64,000 nucleotides of DNA from Flavobacteriales bacterium. GTDB lineage: Bacteria; Bacteroidota; Bacteroidia; Flavobacteriales_D; Crocinitomicaceae. Below, piece by piece: positions 28,340-36,534 of this stretch. The position numbers and the translations under genes are program-made. Numbering within the stretch: position 1 is the stretch's first letter; the number at the start of each line of letters is the position of its first letter. The notes under the pieces are model-generated. The model was not told where the DNA came from and searched no databases. It was given only the letters and a program-made list of their open reading frames with translations. The stretch spans positions 59,018-123,017 of the forward strand of contig VEQH01000003.1 of NCBI GenBank assembly GCA_018883325.1. The letters run 5' to 3'.

Positions 28340-28962
28340 TGAAAAATCTCCTTTTCTTTTTTTTATTGATAGTTTTCACTTATTCGTGTAAGAAGGGAAC
28401 AGGAAACTTTGTGCTCAAAGGAAAAGTGAGTGATTTAACGTTCAATATAGGTCTTGATGGTGCAGAAATGAAAATTTACAAAGTACCAATTGGAACCACA
28501 AGTGAACAGCTCATCGAAACTATAACTTTATCCTCAGATGGAAATTATAATGTGAGTTTTCCGCGCGAAAAGATGGAAAAATACATTGTTAAAATCGCTA
28601 AACCAAACTATTTTTCAATTGAAGAAAGTATTTTTTATTCTGAACTGAGTATTGAAAATGACAACCTTCACAATTTTTCAACAGAAGCTAAATCGTGGGC
28701 TGCAATTCGAATCGTCAACACTACTCCTGCTGCAACAGATCATTTACGTTTTATCAAACAAGCTGGCTATCAAGGCTGTGCGGAATGTTGCCCAATTGCG
28801 GAACAAAACATTTTTGGAGCCGTTGATACAACTTTTTACTGTATCAATAAAGGAAATACGGTTTATTCCATTTATTATTGGATTCTTAACACGAGTAACC
28901 AAGGACTAAAAGAAGTGACAACTGTTCCTTTCGATACGACCGAAATTTTATTGACTTACTGA
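28339..28962 (+). CDS. Predicted lipoprotein with a Cys-x-x-Cys-Cys cluster
   Basis: This 207-residue protein has a lipoprotein signal (MKNLLFFFLLIVFTYSC, lipidated Cys17) followed by KKG. The first half (about 24-100) reads as a carboxypeptidase-regulatory-like beta sandwich (FVLKGKVSDLTFNIGLDGAEMKIYKVP...DGNYNVSFP). The second half carries Cys147, Cys150, Cys151 and Cys168, the first three in GYQGCAECCPIAE, which could hold a metal or disulfides. I do not recognise the family. It is translationally coupled to the FkbM gene, which gives no clear clue. The ATG shares one base with the upstream stop. Confidence 0.7.
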   Translation: MKNLLFFFLLIVFTYSCKKGTGNFVLKGKVSDLTFNIGLDGAEMKIYKVPIGTTSEQLIETITLSSDGNYNVSFPREKMEKYIVKIAKPNYFSIEESIFYSELSIENDNLHNFSTEAKSWAAIRIVNTTPAATDHLRFIKQAGYQGCAECCPIAEQNIFGAVDTTFYCINKGNTVYSIYYWILNTSNQGLKEVTTVPFDTTEILLTY

Positions 28963-29389
28963 TACTTTTAAAAGTCTGTTTGATGAACTTTGGTTCTTAG
29001 AATTGGTGATAAGAGGGATGAAATTATGTTTTAATAGTAGTTGTTATAGGTATTAACTCTTTCTTTAAGTTTCACAACTTAACGTTTTTGTTCTCTAAAC
29101 TTAGTTTCAAAAAAATATCTATTTGATACATTTTTTAAATGACCTTTCAAGGTAATTTCCATTTTGGTGTTGGGGTTGAAATGTAGTTGGTTTAACATCG
29201 CAAGGTAGTTTAATTTCCGTTTTTATAGTAGGTGTAGGAGGTCTTGATACATTATCACCGATAAATAAATTAAATTTTTGAAGTTTTAGGAAAGAATAAA
29301 CTTAATTCTGATTTGATTGTCATAAATTTGTTAATGAGCGTTACTTTTATTTCAAGCGAAATGATTTTCATCACAATTATTTAAAAAAA
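28963..29389. other. 427-base region with a possible gene remnant
   Basis: There is no complete gene here. On the minus strand a 60-codon open frame (29119-29301) without a start codon reads like protein (Pro-, Gln- and Asn-rich, with PPTPTIKTEIKLPCDV), so it may be the end of a decayed gene; it may also be chance. A TAAATTTG -7 box at 29323-29330 could drive the toxin-antitoxin pair 60 bases downstream. Confidence 0.3.
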
Positions 29390-29602
29390 ATGAGACAAGT
29401 TACCATTTACACAACAGATAAAGAGTACCAGCATTTTATAGAATTGGCAAAAAATCTACATTACGTCAAAAAAATTGAGACAGATGAAGATTCACAAGAA
29501 AGTGTTCTGGCTAATATCAAAACGGGGTTGAAGGAAGTTAGTCTTTTCAAAAAAGGAAAACTAAAAACTACATCGGCTAAAGATTTTTTGAATGAGTTAT
29601 AG
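29390..29602 (+). CDS. Putative antitoxin of a type II toxin-antitoxin pair
   Basis: This 70-residue protein has a short beta-strand start (MRQVTIYTTDKEYQHFIELA) and a polar, Lys-rich C-terminus (FKKGKLKTTSAKDFLNEL), the size and shape of small antitoxins that bind their toxin through a flexible tail. It overlaps the RelE/ParE-like toxin gene by 11 bases, in the usual antitoxin-first order. There is no clear ribbon-helix-helix or HTH signature, so DNA binding and autoregulation are inferred. Family assignment rests mainly on position. Confidence 0.72.
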   Translation: MRQVTIYTTDKEYQHFIELAKNLHYVKKIETDEDSQESVLANIKTGLKEVSLFKKGKLKTTSAKDFLNEL

Positions 29603-29918
29603 TATTGAACTATCAGCCAATTTTAAAAAGGAAGCCAAAAGACTTACTAAAAAATATCCGTCTCTAAAAACTGAACTAGCTGAACTCTTTGCTGAACTAG
29701 AAGAAAACCCAAAAACTGGCACTCCACTTGGCAACGATTTTTATAAAATTCGTTTGGCTATCGCTTCCAAAAACAAAGGGAAATCTGGTGGAGCAAGGGT
29801 TTTATCTTTTGTAAAAGTTACACAAACTACTGTGCTACTTTTCTCCATCTATTCTAAAGGTGAAATTGATAACCTTACTGACAAACAAATACATGAACTC
29901 ATTATGGATTATTTGTGA
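29592..29918 (+). CDS. RelE/ParE-family toxin
   Basis: This 108-residue protein follows the RelE/ParE fold: SYSIELSANFKKEAKRLTKKYPSLKTELAELFAELEENP (two helices), then strands GTPLGNDFYKIRLAIASKNKGKSGGARVLSFVKV and TTVLLFSIYSKGEIDNLTDKQIHELIMDYL. The basic Arg/Lys cluster in the KIRLAIASKNKGKSGGAR segment is where RelE-type mRNA interferases hold catalytic residues; whether it cuts mRNA or poisons gyrase is undetermined. Its ATG is inside the antitoxin gene, so production is translationally coupled. Such modules are often gained by transfer, and this one sits in gene-poor, possibly decayed DNA. Confidence 0.83.
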   Translation: MSYSIELSANFKKEAKRLTKKYPSLKTELAELFAELEENPKTGTPLGNDFYKIRLAIASKNKGKSGGARVLSFVKVTQTTVLLFSIYSKGEIDNLTDKQIHELIMDYL

Positions 29919-29991
29919 AAGTTAAAAATCAAGATAAAATCGGACTTTTTATTTCTACTTTCTTACATCATTTTTGGGCTTCATCTGTGGT

Positions 29992-30210
29992 TTATATTTT
30001 TAATCCTCCAGATGATTCTTCGCCAATTGTCAAATTGGTAAACGGAAAATAATCGGTATAAGTTCTTGATATTGCTTTGAACACAGAAGCGGTTGTATTC
30101 CAAATCTTTCTATTAGAAATAACCACGTTTACGTTACCAACACTCCGTCCGACTTTTGGCGGATAGTTTGTGATTTCGTAGTCGGTATTTCTGAAGGGGT
30201 TTTGTTGCAC
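29992..30210 (-). CDS. Doubtful small open frame (GTG start)
   Basis: This is a 72-codon open frame starting with GTG, between the toxin gene and the M1 peptidase terminator. Its translation (QQNPFRNTDYEITNYPPKVG... ending SSGGLKI) looks protein-like in composition but matches no family I know, and it has no promoter box or ribosome-binding signal that I can see. It may be a remnant of a decayed gene. The rest of the region 29919-30270 shows nothing else. Confidence 0.25.
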   Translation of the reverse strand: MQQNPFRNTDYEITNYPPKVGRSVGNVNVVISNRKIWNTTASVFKAISRTYTDYFPFTNLTIGEESSGGLKI

Positions 30211-30271
30211 TTTTTATTAATTTGAAAATTTGGATTACCCTACTCAATTAATCTCATTCTAAATTCACAAA

Positions 30272-30302
30272 AAAGGCGAACTCATGAATTGAATTCGCCT
30301 TT
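30272..30302 (-). terminator. Intrinsic terminator of the M1 peptidase gene
   Basis: Perfect 9-base arms AAAGGCGAA (30272-30280) and TTCGCCTTT (30294-30302). Read on the minus strand the hairpin is followed by a T-run, just after the peptidase stop at 30326. Confidence 0.8.
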
Positions 30303-30325
30303 AAAATTTTTAACACCGATTTACT

Positions 30326-33013
30326 TTAGAAACCGCCCTCTTCGTAAGTTACAAGTGGCGTTAGATTTGAAATTAAATCTTCATATCGCTGTTTCAATCT
30401 TTTCTTATCATCTGCTTGACCAAAAGCTTTTGCTGCTTCTAACTCAGCGATTTCCATTTCCAATGCATTCACTTTTTCGTAGAAAGTTGACATCGTATAT
30501 TCAACAGCACGAGAAAAATACATTTTCGTATAATTGTTTCCGTTTTCATTCAAGTAAACAAACATATTGTGTGTTTTCTCTTGTAAATCGATGTCCATTT
30601 GAATCACGTAAACAACATAAGCAAACATAACGCGCAATTCTTCATAGCCTTTCAAAGTACCACTTTTCAATACTCTTTCGAAAAATTGATAATCCTGCGC
30701 TTGTCCTTTTTGACTGTAAATTTCAGCAATCGTTACATTCGTACTTTTTACATTTTCTTTCTCCATATTTCTCGCGAAAGCTAAAGCCTCATCAGGATTT
30801 GCTGCCATTAGCGCTTGCAATGCCGAAGAAATAACTAAGAAAGATTTTTCCTTCGCTAAAATTTCTTTAAAAAACGTTGAATCTTCTTCTTTGCTCAATG
30901 AACTCAAGCTATTAACTGCTGTTGAACGCGTTTGAGATTTAACATCGTTTTGAGCAATTTCTTTAATTTTCAACAAGTATTTCTCTTCTAATTTCTCGTT
31001 TACTTTAGCGTAATTTTCAACTGCTGCTTGACGAATTGCCCAGAAAGGATCGTTCATCGCATCGTACATCAATTTGCTAACTTCTGGACTTTTAACGCGC
31101 ATTGTTCTTTTCAAAGCCGTCATTCGTGCCAAGTAGCGAGGAGAATTATAATATTGGTGAACATATTGACTTGTTGGTTTATCTTCAAAGAATTTACCTA
31201 AAAGCACTTGATTTTCGTCAAATAATACATTTTTCAACTCACCAGAAAAACTAAAAGTAAACGATTGATCTATACTATCAATTACCACTTTTTCAGATCT
31301 TTTTCCATTGCCATCCCAAATAGCAAACGTTACAGGTAATTTGTAAATTGGGAAATCATCCGTTGTTTGTTTTTGTTTCGTTGTAATCGTAACTGTTTTA
31401 TTTTCAGCATTAATCGTTTGAGAAGTAAACACAATTGGATGACCTTTACTTAAAAACCATTGGTTAAAAAACCAGTTTAAATCCTCGCCCGTAACTTCTT
31501 CAAAAGCCATTCTCAAATTATGAACTTCAGCAGCTTTGTATTTATTTGTTGTCAAGTAATTATTCAAACCTTTGAAAAATGCTTCGTCACCTAAATAATT
31601 TCTCAACATGTGTAAAATTCGTCCACCTTTATTATAGGAATGTCCGTCAAACATATCTTCTTTGTCGTAATGCGCATACCAAATTAAATCATGGTAACCT
31701 TGTTGCATTCCACCGTTGAAGTAGCCGTTCGCTTCTTGCTCTGCTTGATAATCCGCTTCGTCAATGCCGTATCTGTGCTCATCCCACAAATACTGTGAAT
31801 AATTTGCAAAAGATTCATTCAATGGTAAATTAGCCCAGGATTCGCAAGTCACTAAATCTCCAAACCAATGATGAAACAACTCATGAGCTATTGTAGATTG
31901 GTCGTTTGCGTCCATCAATTCACGATCTGATTTGTAAACATAATCACCGAAAATTACTGCTCCTGTGTTTTCCATCGCGCCAGAAACATAATCTCTTACA
32001 ACAATTTGACTGTATTTATCCCAAGGAAATTCAACTCCTAATTTTTGAGAGAAAAACTTAATCATTGCAGGTGTTTCACCAAAAATAGCTTTAGCATTTG
32101 CTTCGTATTCTGGTTCCACATAGTAATTCACATCCATTTTAGAACCGTCAGGGCGTGTGTAAGTATCTTTTACTACCTTAAATTCTCCCACTGCCATCAT
32201 GAATAAATACGGTGCATGTGGTAAATCTTGTTTCCAATGATCTGTGCGCGTTCCGTTTGCATTTTTTAAAGATGCGATCAGTTTACCATTTGAAAGTGTT
32301 AAATATTTATCCTCAACTGTGATAAACATTTCTTGTGTTGTTTTAGCATTTGGAGCATCAACCGTTGGAAACCAAACTGAATTTGCTTCTGTTTCTCCTT
32401 GTGTCCAGATTTGTGGCATTTTACCTTTAATCTCTCCTTTTGGATTGATGAAATACAAACCTTTATCGGAAGTAATCGCTGCACTTCCACCTGTTGTACG
32501 CTCATCAGGTTTAGAAACGTAGTCAATTACAACTGTGAATTTCTCATCTCGCGTGTAGGTTTTATCTAATTTAATTCTAAGTTTCAATGAATCTTTGTAA
32601 GAAAAACTTAATGCTTTACCGTTCAATTCCACTTTATTAATATCCATTCCTTTAGCATCCAAAATCAAGCTGTCAGAAGCATAAAAATGTTGTTTAGCGG
32701 TGATGGTTGCTTTACCATTCATTCTTGATTTTTTCCAATCAAAATTTACCTCCAATTTCGTGTGAACTAAATCTGTAAGAAGCGTTCTCGATGGGTTGTA
32801 AATTCCTCTAACTTTTGGTTCTTCACCGTAGTAATCGCCTTCCTCTCCATAATATCCTTCTTCTCCTTCACCGTAATACTCTTCACCTTCTCCTTCTCCT
32901 TGATACTCACTTCCGTATTCATTAGATAAAGGGTATTCAAAAGCAACAGTTTTCTCATTTTTACAACTCAACAAGACAAGCACAAAAATTAGTGCATACA
33001 AGATTTTATTCAT
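30326..33013 (-). CDS. M1-family zinc aminopeptidase, lipoprotein
   Basis: This zinc metallopeptidase trims N-terminal residues from peptides. The 895-residue protein has a lipobox (MNKILYALIFVLVLLSC, Cys17), so it is probably anchored on the outer membrane or periplasmic side. A strongly acidic, Tyr/Gly/Glu-rich linker follows (about 25-68, with repeated EGE and YYGE runs). The M1 core has the substrate motif GAMEN (345-349), the zinc motif HELFHH (His377, Glu378, His381) with the third ligand in NESFANY (near Glu400), and a C-terminal helical-repeat half (about 620-895). The acidic linker is not part of the usual family. It is monocistronic, with its own terminator. Confidence 0.93.
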   Translation of the reverse strand: MNKILYALIFVLVLLSCKNEKTVAFEYPLSNEYGSEYQGEGEGEEYYGEGEEGYYGEEGDYYGEEPKVRGIYNPSRTLLTDLVHTKLEVNFDWKKSRMNGKATITAKQHFYASDSLILDAKGMDINKVELNGKALSFSYKDSLKLRIKLDKTYTRDEKFTVVIDYVSKPDERTTGGSAAITSDKGLYFINPKGEIKGKMPQIWTQGETEANSVWFPTVDAPNAKTTQEMFITVEDKYLTLSNGKLIASLKNANGTRTDHWKQDLPHAPYLFMMAVGEFKVVKDTYTRPDGSKMDVNYYVEPEYEANAKAIFGETPAMIKFFSQKLGVEFPWDKYSQIVVRDYVSGAMENTGAVIFGDYVYKSDRELMDANDQSTIAHELFHHWFGDLVTCESWANLPLNESFANYSQYLWDEHRYGIDEADYQAEQEANGYFNGGMQQGYHDLIWYAHYDKEDMFDGHSYNKGGRILHMLRNYLGDEAFFKGLNNYLTTNKYKAAEVHNLRMAFEEVTGEDLNWFFNQWFLSKGHPIVFTSQTINAENKTVTITTKQKQTTDDFPIYKLPVTFAIWDGNGKRSEKVVIDSIDQSFTFSFSGELKNVLFDENQVLLGKFFEDKPTSQYVHQYYNSPRYLARMTALKRTMRVKSPEVSKLMYDAMNDPFWAIRQAAVENYAKVNEKLEEKYLLKIKEIAQNDVKSQTRSTAVNSLSSLSKEEDSTFFKEILAKEKSFLVISSALQALMAANPDEALAFARNMEKENVKSTNVTIAEIYSQKGQAQDYQFFERVLKSGTLKGYEELRVMFAYVVYVIQMDIDLQEKTHNMFVYLNENGNNYTKMYFSRAVEYTMSTFYEKVNALEMEIAELEAAKAFGQADDKKRLKQRYEDLISNLTPLVTYEEGGF

Positions 33014-33104
33014 TTTTCAGTATTTTACACAAAACTGCTGAAATTATTTCATTTAACAAGTGAATTTGCTCAAAAAGTAGAATTGATATTAAGAAAGGTT
33101 TCGT

Positions 33105-33112
33105 TAGTTTTG
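33105..33112 (+). promoter_or_regulatory. -7 box for pgk
   Basis: TAGTTTTG matches TAnnTTTG and ends 15 bases before the pgk ATG at 33128. It lies downstream of the longer possible start at 33083, so it decides for the shorter one. Confidence 0.6.
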
Positions 33113-33127
33113 CCAAAAATTTATCCA

Positions 33128-34321
33128 ATGACAGACTTCAAATCCTACGACTTTAACGGTAAAAAAGTACTAATCCGTGTGGACTTTAATGTTCCATTAG
33201 ACAAAGAAACGCTTGCAATTACGGATGACAAAAGAATTCGTGCAGCACTTCCAACAATGCTTCACATCTTGAAAGGAGGCGGAAGTTTAATAGTTATGTC
33301 TCACTTGGGCAGACCGAAGGAAGGACCTGAAGATAAATTCTCTTTACGTCACATCACAAATCGCATTGCTGAATTGGTTGGTACGAATGTTCTATTCGCA
33401 AATGATTGCATTGGTACTGAGGCGATTGAAAAAAGTAAAGAACTAAAAAAAGGTGAAATCTTGGTCTTAGAAAACGTCAGATTTTACAAAGAAGAAACGA
33501 AAGGCGACATGGATTTCGCGAGTAAATTGGCAGCCTTGGGTGATTGTTACGTAAACGATGCTTTTGGTACAGCTCACCGTGCACACGCAAGTACAACGCA
33601 GATTGCAAGTTTCTTCCCGAATGATAAAATGGCTGGTTTTCTAATGGATGCTGAAATTGAAAGCGCTCGAAAAGTAATGGAAAAAACAGAACGTCCATTT
33701 ACTGCAATTGTTGGTGGAGCAAAGGTTTCAGATAAAGTTTTAATCGTTGAAAATTTATTAAACGTTGCTGACAACATCATTATCGGTGGCGGAATGGCTT
33801 ATACTTTTTTCAAAGCGCAAGGCGGAGAAATCGGAAACTCATTGTGCGAAGAAGAAAGATTTGAAACTTGTCTTGAAATTTTACAAAAAGCAAAAGAAAA
33901 AGGTGTAAATATCTATTTACCTGTTGATTCTACAATTGCAGATAAATTTGCACCTGACGCAGCCACACAAAATGCAGCTAGTAATACGATTGAATCTGGC
34001 TGGATGGGCTTGGATATCGGAACAGAAGCTGCTTCTATCTTCAAAAGTGTTGTAATGAACAGTAAAACAATCCTTTGGAATGGTCCAATGGGCGTTTTTG
34101 AAATGGATGCTTTTGCAAACGGAACACGAACAATTGCCGAAGCGGTTGCTGAAGCTACAAAAACAGGAGCTTACAGTTTAATTGGCGGTGGTGATAGTGC
34201 AGCAGCAGTTCAAAAATTTGGATACGCAAACGCTGTGAGCCACGTTAGTACTGGTGGAGGTGCACTTTTAGAATATTTTGAAGGGAAAGAACTTCCTGGA
34301 ATTAAAGCAATTTTAGACTAA
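33128..34321 (+). CDS. pgk: Phosphoglycerate kinase
   Basis: This glycolytic enzyme transfers the acyl phosphate of 1,3-bisphosphoglycerate to ADP in the cytoplasm. The 397-residue protein shows the family landmarks in order: VLIRVDFNVPLD, VMSHLGRPKEG, VLENVRFYKEE, VNDAFGTAHRAHAST, FTAIVGGAKVSDKV, LWNGPMGVFE and the C-terminal SLIGGGDSAAAVQKFG plus SHVSTGGGALLEYFEGKELPG. The start at 33128 (MTDFKSYDF) is supported by the promoter box at 33105-33112 and by family length. It ends in a hairpin. Downstream there is an inserted transposable element. Confidence 0.98.
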   Translation: MTDFKSYDFNGKKVLIRVDFNVPLDKETLAITDDKRIRAALPTMLHILKGGGSLIVMSHLGRPKEGPEDKFSLRHITNRIAELVGTNVLFANDCIGTEAIEKSKELKKGEILVLENVRFYKEETKGDMDFASKLAALGDCYVNDAFGTAHRAHASTTQIASFFPNDKMAGFLMDAEIESARKVMEKTERPFTAIVGGAKVSDKVLIVENLLNVADNIIIGGGMAYTFFKAQGGEIGNSLCEEERFETCLEILQKAKEKGVNIYLPVDSTIADKFAPDAATQNAASNTIESGWMGLDIGTEAASIFKSVVMNSKTILWNGPMGVFEMDAFANGTRTIAEAVAEATKTGAYSLIGGGDSAAAVQKFGYANAVSHVSTGGGALLEYFEGKELPGIKAILD

Positions 34322-34333
34322 TAAAATTTTAGT

Positions 34334-34365
34334 GCGGATTTCGATTTAAAAAAGTCGGAATCCGC
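34334..34365 (+). terminator. Hairpin downstream of pgk
   Basis: GCGGATTTCGA (34334-34344) pairs with TCGGAATCCGC (34355-34365) with one mismatch around an A-rich loop, 13 bases after the pgk stop. The T-tract after it is weak (CTTCTCCCC), so it may act as an RNA-end stabiliser as well. Confidence 0.6.
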
Positions 34366-34401
34366 CTTCTCCCCTATCTCAACAAATTCACGTGTCCTAC
34401 A

Positions 34402-36048
34402 CCTGACTTCCGCAAGAAATCCAGGTTAACTTATTAACTATTTGAAATATAGCGAATTATGTAATTTACAAATGATTTTTGGGTGTCCCAGGCTCAATTT
34501 TCCTTAATTTAGACCATGTTTGTGAGGAGAAAACCAAACAAAAGTGGTCTTGTCAGTATTCAAGTAATCGATAAAACAAGTGGTCGTTATCGGGTGGTTA
34601 AAACCATTGGTTCTAGCAAAGACACCAAAGAACTAGAACGTCTAGAACAAGAAGCTAAACAATTCGTCCAAGAATATACAGGTATCCAAGTTCTTGATTT
34701 TACAGACCATAAGAAAATATTTTCAGAGGTTCTATCATCTATCATTTCACATAAACTAGTTGGTATTCAATATGTTTTAGGTAAAATATTTGATGATATT
34801 GGCTTTAATCAAATTCAAGAAAATCTTTTTAAGGACTTGGTTTTGTATAGATTGGTTTATCCTAAAAGCAAACTAAAAACCACGGAATACTTGATGCGAT
34901 ATGAGCAAAAAAGCTATTCAGAGGATGATGTTTATCGTTTCATGGACAAGCTAAACAGCAATTATAAAGAACAAGTTCAAAAGATTAGTTACGAACACAC
35001 CTTGAAAGTTTTAGATGGTTCAATACAAGCTGTTTTTTATGATGTAACGACTATCTACTTTGAAATTGAACGGGAAGATGATATTCGAAAAACAGGATTT
35101 TCAAAGGATGGAAAACACCAGCATCCACAAATAGTTCTTGGATTGTTGGTTAGCAAAAATGCCTATCCTCTAGCGTATGATATTTTCGAGGGTAACAAAT
35201 ATGAAGGTGATACATTTTTGCCCATTCTAGAAGGGTTTAAAGAGAAGTATAAATTCGAAAAACTAACTGTTGTTGCAGACGCAGGATTACTTTCGAGTAA
35301 AAATATACAAGAACTAACCGAGAAGAATTATGATTTTATACTGGGTGCAAGAATCAAGAATGAGAAAGAAGCTATTCAAAAGAAAATACTTGCTTTGAGT
35401 TTTGAACACGAAAAAAACCATGTCATAAACAAAGATGATTTTAAGTTAATAGTTACACACTCGGAGGATCGAGCAAAAAAGGATTCATATAATAGAGAAA
35501 AGGCTATCAAGAAACTCGAAAAGAAGATAAATACTGGTAAATTATCCAAAGCACACATCAATAATAGAGGGTATAATAAATTCCTTAGAATGGAAGGTGA
35601 TGTTGCATTGACTCTTGATAAACAAAAGGTTGAATCAGATTCAAAGTGGGATGGTTTGAAAGGTTATCTTACTAATTCATCAATGAGTGCAGAGGAAGTT
35701 TTGGCAAATTACAAACAACTATGGCAAATTGAAAAAGCATTTCGAGTCGCTAAAAACGAGCTAAAAATCAGACCCATTTACCACTACAAAAGAAAAAGAA
35801 TCGAAGCACATATCTGCCTTAATTTTACAGCCTACAAAGTTTACAAAGAGTTAGATCGAATTTTAAAGGAAAACAATGTTTCTTTCAGTCCTGAAAAAGT
35901 CATAGAAGTAATTCAAAACATATTTGAATTAACCCTGATTACACCTAATAACGACTTGATCAAAAAGACTTTAATTCTAACTGAGGAACAAAAAATTATT
36001 CAGGAATTATTCAAATTTTAAATTGGGTGTCCCAGTGCGGAAGTCAGG
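34402..36048 (+). mobile_element. IS1634-like insertion sequence
   Basis: The element of about 1.65 kb is bounded by 13-base perfect inverted repeats CCTGACTTCCGCA (34402-34414) and TGCGGAAGTCAGG (36036-36048) and carries one transposase gene. A direct 11-base repeat GGGTGTCCCAG lies just inside each end (34481-34491 and 36025-36035), possibly a transposase-binding site. No target duplication is visible next to the ends, so the boundaries may be off by a few bases or the duplication may have decayed. It sits between the pgk hairpin and the acs terminator, harming no gene. Confidence 0.8.
34516..36021 (+). CDS. IS1634-family DDE transposase
   Basis: This 501-residue transposase of the IS4 group, IS1634-type, is intact. 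The N-terminus (FVRRKPNKSGLVSIQVIDKTSGRYRVVKTIG) is the usual DNA-binding opening of the family. The RNase H-like catalytic residues are Asp176 in FYDVTTIYFE, Asp255 in VVADAGLLS and Glu406 in the QIEKAFRVAKNELKIRPIYHY region (YREK-like). It probably remains active, as no stop or frameshift is seen. A larger host-range clue (which genus it resembles) would need a database search. Confidence 0.92.
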   Translation: MFVRRKPNKSGLVSIQVIDKTSGRYRVVKTIGSSKDTKELERLEQEAKQFVQEYTGIQVLDFTDHKKIFSEVLSSIISHKLVGIQYVLGKIFDDIGFNQIQENLFKDLVLYRLVYPKSKLKTTEYLMRYEQKSYSEDDVYRFMDKLNSNYKEQVQKISYEHTLKVLDGSIQAVFYDVTTIYFEIEREDDIRKTGFSKDGKHQHPQIVLGLLVSKNAYPLAYDIFEGNKYEGDTFLPILEGFKEKYKFEKLTVVADAGLLSSKNIQELTEKNYDFILGARIKNEKEAIQKKILALSFEHEKNHVINKDDFKLIVTHSEDRAKKDSYNREKAIKKLEKKINTGKLSKAHINNRGYNKFLRMEGDVALTLDKQKVESDSKWDGLKGYLTNSSMSAEEVLANYKQLWQIEKAFRVAKNELKIRPIYHYKRKRIEAHICLNFTAYKVYKELDRILKENNVSFSPEKVIEVIQNIFELTLITPNNDLIKKTLILTEEQKIIQELFKF

Positions 36049-36122
36049 AAAGAATTGATTCTTCGTTTTTTGTTTCCAATAGTTTCTATATTTTAACCTT
36101 AAAACCTCAGCGGTCGATTATA

Positions 36123-36433
36123 AACCTGAGTTCGATTATTAAAATTGGATTCAGACCGCTCAGAAACAATGAGTTACGAACAATGCTTTTGAAGGTTTAC
36201 CTTCGGTGCTACTCCGTGGTATCGGGATAAATCGATAAAGTGTTGTGAAGTAAATCGTTGTTTATCAGCGGAATAATTTTTCGCTTTTCATAAAAACCAG
36301 TTATTCGGCGTTGTTCAATCTCGATTTAGCCCGCTACCGCGAAGCAGCAACGAAGTTAAACCTTCGATTAAACGCCTTGACTAACAGATTTTTATGATAA
36401 TCTGAACTTCAATTTTACAATCGAACTCAGGTT
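36123..36433. mobile_element. MITE-like repeat with AACCTGAGTTCGATT ends
   Basis: AACCTGAGTTCGATT at 36123-36137 is matched by its reverse complement ending at 36433, giving an element of 311 bases with 15-base terminal inverted repeats and no coding frame of note. A second copy of its left half begins at 63875 and runs off the window end with nearly identical sequence, so it is a dispersed repeat. The copy here has 22 extra bases (ACCTTCGGTGCTACTCCGTGGT, from about 36199) not present in the other. The rest of the gap from 36049 shows nothing else except the acs terminator. Confidence 0.75.
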
Positions 36434-36461
36434 AAAAAATCACCACGATAACAAAAAAATA

Positions 36462-36488
36462 ACCTGAGATCATAGTGAAAGCTCAGGT
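36462..36488 (-). terminator. Intrinsic terminator of acs
   Basis: ACCTGAG (36462-36468) pairs with CTCAGGT (36482-36488); T-runs flank it in both directions (minus: TTATTTTTTTG). The arms are the same 7 bases as the tips of the repeat 29 bases away, which may be coincidence or a hint that the repeat brought the terminator. Confidence 0.7.
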
Positions 36489-36534
36489 CATTTTTTTGAT
36501 GTGTAATTCAAAAATTATCTTTCAATGGTTAAAT

